The notes under the pieces were generated by a model that was not told where the DNA came from, did not search any database, and saw only the letters and a program-made list of their open reading frames with translations. From Collinsella sp. (lineage in GTDB: Bacteria > Actinomycetota > Coriobacteriia > Coriobacteriales > Coriobacteriaceae), in contig DXZS01000014.1 of the NCBI GenBank assembly GCA_019419505.1, positions 1-64,000 on the forward strand: 64,000 bases of DNA, in the 5' to 3' direction. Positions 44,000 through 50,597 of the stretch are shown piece after piece; within the stretch, counting starts at the first letter, position 1, and every line of letters starts with the position of its first letter. Made by a program: the position numbers and the translations under genes.

Positions 44000-44446
44000 A
44001 TGCAACGCGTACTGTTTATCTGTCATGGGAACATCTGCCGCTCGACGATGGCTGAGTCGGTGCTTACCGAGCTCGTACGCCGCGCTGGGCGCGAGGCGGA
44101 GTTCGTCATTGATTCTGCTGCGACCTCAACCGAGGAGCTTGGCAACCCGCCGCATCATGGCACGGTCGCCAAGCTGCGCGAAGTCGGGATTCCCGTCGTT
44201 GCCCACCGCGCGCGCCAGGTGCGTCGCGCGGAGTATGGCGACTGGGATCACATTGTCTATATGGATGCTGAGAACGCGCGCGGCCTGCGTCGCATCTTTG
44301 GCGACGACCCCGACGGCAAGATTACGCGCTTGCTCGATTGGACCGAGCGCCCCGGCGATGTGGCCGATCCCTGGTACACCGGCAACTTCGATGCCACCTA
44401 CCGCGATGTGCTCGCCGGCTGCACCGCTATGCTCGAGCAGCTGTAG
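44000..44446 (+). CDS. Low-molecular-weight protein-tyrosine phosphatase
   Basis: A 148-aa cytosolic phosphatase. The P-loop CHGNICRS (C-x5-R-S) lies at residues 8-15 and the general-acid loop is DPWYTGNF. The start at 44000 follows GAAAGG; in-frame sequence back to 43943 has no family match. May act in regulation of polysaccharide synthesis kinases or in arsenate-type chemistry, but no such partner is near. Confidence 0.9.
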   Translation: MQRVLFICHGNICRSTMAESVLTELVRRAGREAEFVIDSAATSTEELGNPPHHGTVAKLREVGIPVVAHRARQVRRAEYGDWDHIVYMDAENARGLRRIFGDDPDGKITRLLDWTERPGDVADPWYTGNFDATYRDVLAGCTAMLEQL

Positions 44447-44483
44447 GCAAGCAAGGTCTCGGGCCACGCCTTCGGCGCGAAAC

Positions 44484-44605
44484 GAGCGTGGATAATCTCC
44501 CACATGAAAAATGAGCGTGGTTTTTCTCCCACTTTGAGCGTTCAAGTGCGCTCTAAACGGGAGAAAATCCACGCTCATTTTCTCGGCGGGAGATAATCCA
44601 CGCTC
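44484..44605. repeat. Nested inverted-repeat element, copy 1
   Basis: Outer arms GAGCGTGGATAATCTCCC / GGGAGATAATCCACGCTC; inner arms GAGCGTGGTTTTTCTCCC / GGGAGAAAATCCACGCTC; centre TGAGCG-N5-GTGCGCTC. Each inner arm looks like an outer arm with T/A changes, so four diverged copies of one 18-mer form a nested hairpin. A shorter copy is at 46257-46349. Confidence 0.8.
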
Positions 44606-44607
44606 AA

Positions 44608-44697
44608 CTACTCGTCGACGATCTCGGCAAGCCAGACATTCAGCGTATCGACCTCGGGGCAGCAGAACTTGGCCGTACCGGGCTCGTTGCCGGGCAT
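44608..44697 (-). pseudogene. Detached 3' end of the TIGR04076-like gene
   Basis: 90 bp that match the last 90 bp of the 46414 gene with 9 mismatches, ending at the same stop codon. It encodes the same 29 residues except Thr for Ala and Met for Val, so seven of nine changes are silent. The rest of the gene is missing. It lies directly downstream of the ATPase gene stop. Confidence 0.8.
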
Positions 44698-44709
44698 TCG
44701 GAACTGGCC

Positions 44710-46071
44710 CTAGACGGGTTTGACCTCCAGCTTTATCCCCTCGGCACGGGAGTCACCAAAAACATCCGAAAGGGTCCAGATCGCATACAGAGGCAGATAG
44801 AGAACGCCCCCGTCACGCTCAACGTTGCCTCTCGAGAAAACAATCCCGCGTTTTACGCCATACTCGGCCGTTTCAAGCACATGGCCGAGTGCGGCGTGTG
44901 CATGGTAATAGGAGCCCGATTTAACCTCGATCGGAACAGCCGTTCCATCCGGTCCGTCAACCACAAAGTCCACTTCACCGCGCTTTTTTGTCTGATAGTA
45001 GTAAAGCTGGCGATTTTGGGCAGCCAGCTGCTGAGCCACCACGTTTTCGTACACGCCACCGAGGTTGGGCTCCTTGCTGTCGAGGTACGCCGCCTGGGCG
45101 ACCCCGATAGGATAACGGGCCATCAGCATCCCGATATCGGACTGGTACAGCTTGAACTGGGACGGTCGCGCTGTCTTAAGCAGCGGGGACTTTGGCTCGG
45201 TTACGATATCGGTCTTGAGGGCGACGCCGGCATCGACGAGCCAGACGAAGTCGCGCTGGTACTTCTCGAAATGGGCCTTGGGGTCGATCGAGTTGAGTAC
45301 GAAGCGCTTGTTCTCGCCCTCCAGCATGACGGGCAGTTGGTCGAAGATGCTCTGCACCTGAAGTGCGCGCCCGTTCGCGTATTTTGAGATATCCCGACGG
45401 TATTGCCCGTTCAGCTCGGACTGGAGCTGGCGGACGGACGCCAGGTCACCCCGTGTGTCGAGGAATCGCTGCACAACTTCCGGCATCCCGCCGACGACGA
45501 TATAGGTCCTGAAGTTTGCCATCATTGCGTCGTGAATATAACCAGGAACCGGTGTCTCGTTGCGGCACGCATCGCAAATCGAGCGCCGCGCCTCTTCGCT
45601 CACCCCGATCGCCCAGCTGAACTCCTCAAAATCCAGCGGGAACATCCTGAGCTCATGGACGTACCCCACGGGATAAGACCTGACGCCCTTGAATTGGGTC
45701 CCAAGCATGGACCCCGAGAATGCCCAGCGACAACGGCCGTCCTCGACAAGGAACTTGGCCATCGTCATGATGTCCGGCGCCTCCTGCACCTCATCGATAA
45801 ATACGAGAGTTTTGCCCGGCGCTATCGACTTGCCCGTGAGAAGCGTCACCCTGCTGATGAAGTCATCAGCATCCCTCGCCCCGAGAAGGGCGTCTTTTGC
45901 CTGGCGGTTTTCCGCGAGATTGAGCTCGATATAGGTTGCGTAGTTTGACTTACCGAACTCGCGAATCGAGTAGCTCTTACCGATTTGGCGAGAACCCGTG
46001 ACGAACAACGCCTTTCGTTCAATGGATCTCTGCCAACAATCAAGCTCATCAGCGATTTTCCTGCGCAACAT
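44710..46071 (-). CDS. AAA ATPase with DUF4143 C-terminal domain
   Basis: A 453-aa P-loop protein of the AAA_14/DUF4143 group, found widely in anaerobes and often mobile; biochemical role unknown. Walker A VTGSRQIGKSYSI (residues about 26-38), Walker B TLVFIDEVQEAP, sensor-like WAFSGSML, and a C-terminal nuclease-like region with RGEVDFVVDG and PIEVKSG (the D-x-E-x-K pattern of PD-(D/E)XK enzymes). I chose ATG 46071 with GGAG 5 nt upstream; ATG 46083 or a start near 46200 would add repeated peptide from the iteron region. It is flanked by diverged copies of the same 3' sequence, so it looks inserted. Confidence 0.85.
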   Translation of the reverse strand: MLRRKIADELDCWQRSIERKALFVTGSRQIGKSYSIREFGKSNYATYIELNLAENRQAKDALLGARDADDFISRVTLLTGKSIAPGKTLVFIDEVQEAPDIMTMAKFLVEDGRCRWAFSGSMLGTQFKGVRSYPVGYVHELRMFPLDFEEFSWAIGVSEEARRSICDACRNETPVPGYIHDAMMANFRTYIVVGGMPEVVQRFLDTRGDLASVRQLQSELNGQYRRDISKYANGRALQVQSIFDQLPVMLEGENKRFVLNSIDPKAHFEKYQRDFVWLVDAGVALKTDIVTEPKSPLLKTARPSQFKLYQSDIGMLMARYPIGVAQAAYLDSKEPNLGGVYENVVAQQLAAQNRQLYYYQTKKRGEVDFVVDGPDGTAVPIEVKSGSYYHAHAALGHVLETAEYGVKRGIVFSRGNVERDGGVLYLPLYAIWTLSDVFGDSRAEGIKLEVKPV

Positions 46072-46094
46072 AAGCTCTCCCATCGCCTCGATAA

Positions 46095-46177
46095 ATGAAA
46101 TGCAGATATTTATATCGACCATTATCGATGAAATGCAGATATTTTTAGCGCCTGAATCGGATGAAATGCAGAAATTT
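46095..46177 (-). repeat. Three direct repeats at exact 33-bp spacing upstream of the ATPase gene
   Basis: ATGAAATGCAGATATTT (plus strand) starts at 46095, 46128 and 46161; the third has one change (AGAAATTT). Spacers are not conserved. Spacing of about three helical turns puts the sites on one face of DNA, so they look like iteron operators for the ATPase gene. Because 33 bp is 11 codons they would also encode an 11-residue repeat if translation began upstream. Confidence 0.7.
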
Positions 46178-46256
46178 GACCTTACTCGCATACAGAACAA
46201 CGACGCGTGCGCCTAAGCATGGGCATAAGTGAGGTCGGGATTCTCGCATACAAATC
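46178..46256. other. Spacer upstream of the iterons
   Basis: No gene. Together with the iterons and the repeat at 46257 it makes the 342-bp gap between the ATPase and TIGR04076 genes; the part near 46200 may hold the ATPase promoter, but I found no convincing -35/-10 pair. Confidence 0.4.
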
Positions 46257-46349
46257 GAGCGAGGACTATCTCCCACTTTGAGCGCGAAATTGCGCCCAAA
46301 ACGGGAGAAAATCCACGCTCGATATTTCGACGGGAGATAATCCTCGCTC
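46257..46349. repeat. Nested inverted-repeat element, copy 2
   Basis: Outer arms GAGCGAGGACTATCTCCC / GGGAGATAATCCTCGCTC; inner GGGAGAAAATCCACGCTC arm has lost its left partner. The ACTTTGAGCGCGAAAT centre is shared with copy 1. It lies the same way round relative to the TIGR04076 3' end as copy 1 does to the fragment. Confidence 0.75.
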
Positions 46350-46372
46350 GGTTACTCGCCAGCAACCACAAG

Positions 46373-46400
46373 GTGACAAAGGGGCTGTCCCTTTGTCACA
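46373..46400. repeat. TGACAAAGGGGC...CCCTTTGTCA hairpin
   Basis: Member of the small element family seen at 28251, 33317 and 56072; perfect GTGACAAAGGG / CCCTTTGTCAC arms apart from one base. Here it lies 14 bp downstream of the TIGR04076 stop and does not supply the stop. Confidence 0.75.
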
Positions 46401-46413
46401 TTTGGCCGGTTGG

Positions 46414-46743
46414 CTATTCGTCGACGATTTCGGCGAGCCAGACGTTTAACGTATCGACCTCGGGGCAGCAGAACTTTGCCGCACCGGGCTCGTTGCCGGG
46501 CACGGTTCCGCCATAGCGCAGGATATCGATATAGGGAAAGCCCACATGGCAGGCCATGGCGCACATCTTGCCGCGGTCTCGGTCAAAGTCAAAGACGTCA
46601 CCCGGCTTATGACCGTGGTGGCAGCGGCACGTCCCCAGCTGGTCCACGCAGCTCACGCGGATACGCGGCCGCTTGCCACGCGGCGCGCCGAGCGGCCCGT
46701 TCTCGCCCGCAGGCTTGACGCCGCCCTCGCCAGCATTACTCAT
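46414..46743 (-). CDS. TIGR04076-family-like small cysteine-rich protein
   Basis: A 109-aa protein with an Ala/Gly-rich N-terminus and a C-terminal domain with seven Cys (RVSCVDQLGTCRCHHGHKPGD, KMCAMACHVGFPYIDILRYGG, AAKFCCPEVDTLNVWL). Domain family members are small proteins of unknown function with conserved cysteines, possibly metal binding. ATG 46743 overlaps the end of the upstream kinase gene by 8 bp (ATGAGTAA), so translation is probably coupled. The last 90 bp recur at 44608. Confidence 0.7.
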   Translation of the reverse strand: MSNAGEGGVKPAGENGPLGAPRGKRPRIRVSCVDQLGTCRCHHGHKPGDVFDFDRDRGKMCAMACHVGFPYIDILRYGGTVPGNEPGAAKFCCPEVDTLNVWLAEIVDE

Positions 46744-47560
46744 GGTCAATCACATCCAGGCAGGCCTCGATGGGCAGGCCGGCAGACTTATCCTCCTGCG
46801 CAGCATTGCGCTCGATAAGCTCGGCCACCACGCGCATGGCATCGGCCGTGGCGCGCTGAAGCGTCCAACCGCTCATCACGCGACCCATAAGCACGGCCGA
46901 GAACGTATCACCCGTACCCGGGAAGTACACCGGGATCAGCTCGAAGGGGATCGTGAAGTACTCCCCCGCCACATGGTCGTAACCGATAACCGCGTTCGTG
47001 CCATTGACCACGGCGCTCGTAATGACCACCGACTTGGCACCCAGCTCGCGCACGGCGTCCACAAGGGCGCGGGCCTCATCGGGCGTGATCTGTTCTGCAA
47101 TAGGCGTATCGGTGAGCAGACAGGCCTCGGTGTAGTTGGGCACCGCGTAGTCTGCGCACTCCAGCAGGTGCCGCATAAGGCCAATCGTGGACTCGGGCAC
47201 ACCGGCATAGAGCTTGCCGTTGTCGCCCATGATGGGGTCGACGAACACCTTGGTGCCCTTTTGGGCGCGGCGGTGGCAAAAGTCCGAGATGGTACGCGTC
47301 TCTTCCTCGGTCACGATAAAGCCGGTCGAGATGGCGTCAAACTCAAAGCCGAGCTCCTCCCAGATAGCAAGGCTTTGGCGCACGTACTCGGTGGTGTCGT
47401 GGATGTAGAACTTGGGGTAGTTGAGCGTATCGGAAACGAGGGCCGTCGGCAGGTTGTGGATGCGATAGCCCATGTGCGACAGCACTGGCAGCATGGCAGA
47501 AAGCGCGACCTTGCCGTAACCGCACATATCGTTGATCAGCAGCAGCTGAGTGTTCTTCAT
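46736..47560 (-). CDS. pdxY: Pyridoxal/pyridoxamine kinase (PdxY/PdxK-like)
   Basis: Ribokinase-fold enzyme that phosphorylates vitamin B6 vitamers, giving PLP by salvage. 274 aa: INDMCGYGKVALSAMLPVL and MGYRIHNLPTALVSD (substrate side), VDPIMGDNGKLY (metal/ATP), NYTEACLLT, and GTGDTFSAVLMGR (anion hole, catalytic Asp). Co-directional and overlapping with the TIGR04076-like gene. Confidence 0.88.
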   Translation of the reverse strand: MKNTQLLLINDMCGYGKVALSAMLPVLSHMGYRIHNLPTALVSDTLNYPKFYIHDTTEYVRQSLAIWEELGFEFDAISTGFIVTEEETRTISDFCHRRAQKGTKVFVDPIMGDNGKLYAGVPESTIGLMRHLLECADYAVPNYTEACLLTDTPIAEQITPDEARALVDAVRELGAKSVVITSAVVNGTNAVIGYDHVAGEYFTIPFELIPVYFPGTGDTFSAVLMGRVMSGWTLQRATADAMRVVAELIERNAAQEDKSAGLPIEACLDVIDHE

Positions 47561-47739
47561 GAGTGTCCCCCTTGGGTCGGGCGCGGCGCGACGGCGCCAT
47601 AGTGCGACTAAGTGTAGCGCAGGGGGCGTTGCGAGCGGAGTCGAGCGGCACGAAGGGCAAATTGTTGCGGAAAGGTTTCGGAAATGGGGACTGTTTGCTC
47701 CATAACGGCCCAGTTGATACTACTCATATAGTGCCATTT
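47561..47739. other. Intergenic, upstream of the kinase gene
   Basis: No coding sequence seen. Probable promoter area of the leftward kinase gene, but I could not fix -35/-10 boxes with confidence. Near 47690 it has GAAATGGGGACTGTTTGC, a stray motif like ones near other genes. Confidence 0.4.
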
Positions 47740-47894
47740 CAAAACTATGCCTATTTACTACGTTTAACCGCCCACCTCCAACCACAACAAATTTCGCTCC
47801 GACAAAACCGCAGGTAGATAGCTTGCGCTTTTTCAGAAATAGCTGTTGTGGTCGGGGATGCCGGATTCATCGTAGTAATTAGGCATAGTTTTTG
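47740..47894. repeat. 155-bp imperfect palindromic element
   Basis: Outer arms of 23 and 24 bases, CAAAACTATGCCTATTTACT(ACG) and its near-complement CGTAGTAATTAGGCATAGTT(TTTG), with an inner arm pair around CCAACCACAACA / TGTTGTGGTCGG. Size and form suggest a mini-inverted-repeat element or a structured RNA; it has no ORF of note. Confidence 0.65.
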
Positions 47895-48253
47895 GCGAGG
47901 CCGCTTCGAAAGGCGTCATCGCAGCCCAAAGTAATCCCTTTTCCTCCGTCCCCAAGGGATCACATGCACCGAAGCGGACCGTGGCGGAATCACATGTTGA
48001 GGACGGACAGCGAAAACGCTCCTAAGCGAGCAAGGTGGCGTGAAAGAGGAGGGCATAGGCCTTGTGGCCATGCCCGACGATTGAACGCCAGATTGCCGCT
48101 TAGGAGCGTTTGCAGCGTCGAGCGGTTACGGCGTTTGGTAAAACGCCGTAACTTAATAAGTTTGGTACCTTGACATTGATTTCTCACGCTCCTAAATTGG
48201 TTAGGCACAAAACAATTCCTCTACCTAACTAAAGAAAGGAGCGGCACTAATTC
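47895..48253. other. Intergenic, includes repeat R5, upstream of marR
   Basis: Contains R5 (48002-48152), a leader (TTGAGGACGGACAGCG) shared with R2, and the promoter region of the MarR gene: AAGAAAGGAG at 48230-48241 gives its ribosome binding site. The sequence TTAGGCA near 48201-48206 and CTACCTAACT near 48221 may be operator halves. No gene seen. Confidence 0.5.
48002..48152 (-). repeat. Multi-hairpin repeat, copy R5 (no gene attached)
   Basis: Stems: GGTTACGGCGTTT/AAACGCCGTAAC with GGTA loop; AAACGCTCCTAAGCG/CGCTTAGGAGCGTTT, a perfect 15-bp outer stem with different sequence from R1-R4; GGGCATAGGCC/GGCCATGCCC inner. The adjoining minus-strand frame ends at a TAA followed by GTTACGG as at other copies but belongs to only a 7-codon ORF, so a host gene may have been lost. 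Confidence 0.7.
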
Positions 48254-48760
48254 ATGTGCGATGAACCTCTTAACTTTTGTTCGCACGAGCCCGGCGGCGA
48301 CCCGTCACAGCCTGCGGATGTACCCGAAGCGGTTAGCTCAGAAGACAAGCTTGCCAAGCGCATCCTCAATGGCCTGGGCTTTTGCGGCCATTACATGCAT
48401 TTTCATGGCGGAGGCGTATCCGGCAAGGCGCCCATCATTTGCCTGCTGGCCAAGCAGCCCGGCGGTGAGATGTCGCAGCAGGAACTCGGCATGCACTTTG
48501 ACCTCAAGCCGGGGTCGCTTTCCGAGATCCTGTCCAAGCTCGAGCTCAACGGCCTCATCGAGCGCAGCCGTAACCCCAAGGATCGACGGCAACTCACCAT
48601 TCGCCTGACCGAAACCGGCCGGGAAAACGCCCGCATCGACCAGGCAGCCCGCATCCGCTTTAGGGAACGGGCCTTTAGCGCGCTCACCCACGACGAGCGC
48701 GAGGACCTCGCCGAAATGCTCGATAAAATCCGCGTAACCTGGGAGGAACTGGATGATTAA
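48254..48760 (+). CDS. MarR-family transcriptional regulator
   Basis: A 168-aa regulator. Winged helix at about residues 60-130 (MSQQELGMHFDLKPGSLSEILSKLELNGLIERSRNPKDRRQ), flanked by dimerisation helices. The wing shows the usual D-R-R. It overlaps the first ABC gene by 8 bp, so the three genes form one operon that it likely represses; drugs or toxic products would be inducers. Confidence 0.88.
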   Translation: MCDEPLNFCSHEPGGDPSQPADVPEAVSSEDKLAKRILNGLGFCGHYMHFHGGGVSGKAPIICLLAKQPGGEMSQQELGMHFDLKPGSLSEILSKLELNGLIERSRNPKDRRQLTIRLTETGRENARIDQAARIRFRERAFSALTHDEREDLAEMLDKIRVTWEELDD

Positions 48761-50597
48761 AACCCTCATGGGAAGCATCCGCGACTATATGAAAGTCACC
48801 GTTGCCACGCCGTTGCTCGTGCTTGGCGAGGTGCTCTGCGAGATGCTGATTCCATTTATCACCGCCAACCTGATCGACGCTATCAAAGACGGCGCCACCG
48901 TAGCCGAGATGCTTCCCACCGCAGGCTTTTTGGTGCTCATCGCGCTGACATCGCTTGCTTTTGGCGCCGCGGCAGGCGTCACCTGCAGCCATGCGAGCTG
49001 CGGCTTCGCCAAGAACCTGCGTCACGACCTGTTCTACAAAATCCAGACGTTCAGCTTTGCCAACATCGATGAGTTCTCGAGCTCCTCGCTCGTCACGCGC
49101 CTGACCACCGACATCAACAACGTGCAGCAGGCCTTTATGATGATCATCCGTATCGCCGTGCGCGCGCCGCTGGTATTGATCTTCGCCTTTACCATGGCAT
49201 TTATCATGGGCGGCAGCGTTGCCATGGTCTACCTGGTCATCATTCCGCTGCTGGGCTTTGGGCTGTTCTTTATCATCTTTAAGGTGCGCCCCATCTTCTC
49301 GCGCGTGTTCCACAAGTACGATGCCCTTAACGAGTCCGTCGAGGAAAACGTCACCGGCATGCGCGTGGTTAAGAGCTACGTACGCGAAGACTTTGAGAAG
49401 GAGAAGTTCGCGGCCGCCGCGCGCGATGTCCAGATGGACTTCACCCGCGCCGAGAAGCTGCTCGCCTTTAACAACCCCATGATGAACATCTGCGTCAACG
49501 GCGCGTTTGTCGTCATCATCTACCTGGGCTCCAAGCTCATCATCACGAGCCAGGGCACGCTGTTCGACGTGGGCCAGCTCTCCTCGACCTTTACCTATGG
49601 TTTCCAGATTCTCATGAGCCTGATGCAGCTGTCGATGATCTTTGTCATGGTGACCATGGCCGACGAATCGGCACACCGCATTGCCGAGGTGCTGGCCGCC
49701 GAGCCCACGATCGCCGATCCCGCCGATCCCGTGCTCGAGGTTGCCGACGGTTCCATCGACTTTGACCACGTGAGTTTTAAGTATTCCAAGCATGCGAAGC
49801 GCCAGGCGCTCGACGATATCGACCTGCACATTACGAGCGGCGAGACCATCGGCATCATCGGCGGCACCGGCTCGGCCAAGTCCACGCTCGTTAACCTCAT
49901 CGCCCGCCTGTACGACACCACCGAAGGCGCTGTGCGCGTGGGCGGCGTGGACGTGCGCGACTACGACCTGGACGCGCTGCGTCACCAGGTCGCCATGGTG
50001 CTGCAGAAAAACGTGCTGTTTAGCGGCACCATCGCCGAGAACCTGCGTTGGGGCGACCCGAACGCCACCGACGAGGAAGTCCGCGAGGCAGCGCATCTGG
50101 CCTGCGCCGACGAGTTTGTCGACGGTTTCCCCAAGGGCTACGACACCTGGATCGAACAGGGCGGCTCCAATGTTTCGGGCGGTCAGAAGCAGCGCCTGTG
50201 CATTGCACGCGCCCTGCTGCGTCGCCCCAAGATCTTGATCCTGGACGACTCCACCAGCGCCGTCGACACCAAGACCGACGCCAAGATTCGCGCAGGGCTG
50301 GCAAGCTATCTGCCCAACACGACCAAGATCATCATCGCCCAGCGCATCAGCTCCGTGCAGGACGCAGACCGCATCATTGTCATGGAGGGCGGCCGCATCG
50401 CACAGATCGGCAACCACGAAGAGCTGCTCAAGACGAGCGAGATCTACCGCGAGACCTTTACCTCGCAAAACAAGATGTCTGCCGAAGGTACGCAAGACGC
50501 CGACGACGTCTCTGGCGACGCGAACACGGCGGCAGACAACACCGACATGACCGCAACGCAAGCTCAGACCCAGGAAGGAGGCGAGGCCCATGAGTAA
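48753..50597 (+). CDS. ABC exporter half A, degenerate ATPase site
   Basis: A 614-aa type IV ABC exporter protein: membrane domain (residues 1-310) and ATPase domain. Walker A reads GGTGSAKSTLVN, with Ala where Gly is usual; signature NVSGGQKQRL; Walker B ILILDDSTSAVD has Asp instead of catalytic Glu. This pattern is that of the non-catalytic partner in heterodimeric exporters such as TM287/288 or LmrCD. It overlaps the marR stop and the start of the next gene by 8 bp each. The C-terminal tail (residues 575-614) is acidic. Confidence 0.9.
   Translation: MIKTLMGSIRDYMKVTVATPLLVLGEVLCEMLIPFITANLIDAIKDGATVAEMLPTAGFLVLIALTSLAFGAAAGVTCSHASCGFAKNLRHDLFYKIQTFSFANIDEFSSSSLVTRLTTDINNVQQAFMMIIRIAVRAPLVLIFAFTMAFIMGGSVAMVYLVIIPLLGFGLFFIIFKVRPIFSRVFHKYDALNESVEENVTGMRVVKSYVREDFEKEKFAAAARDVQMDFTRAEKLLAFNNPMMNICVNGAFVVIIYLGSKLIITSQGTLFDVGQLSSTFTYGFQILMSLMQLSMIFVMVTMADESAHRIAEVLAAEPTIADPADPVLEVADGSIDFDHVSFKYSKHAKRQALDDIDLHITSGETIGIIGGTGSAKSTLVNLIARLYDTTEGAVRVGGVDVRDYDLDALRHQVAMVLQKNVLFSGTIAENLRWGDPNATDEEVREAAHLACADEFVDGFPKGYDTWIEQGGSNVSGGQKQRLCIARALLRRPKILILDDSTSAVDTKTDAKIRAGLASYLPNTTKIIIAQRISSVQDADRIIVMEGGRIAQIGNHEELLKTSEIYRETFTSQNKMSAEGTQDADDVSGDANTAADNTDMTATQAQTQEGGEAHE

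Noticed and set aside
46095..46177. Short direct repeats considered as a CRISPR array
   Set aside because: Only three 17-bp repeats with 16-bp gaps, no cas genes nearby, and repeat and gap lengths are too short.
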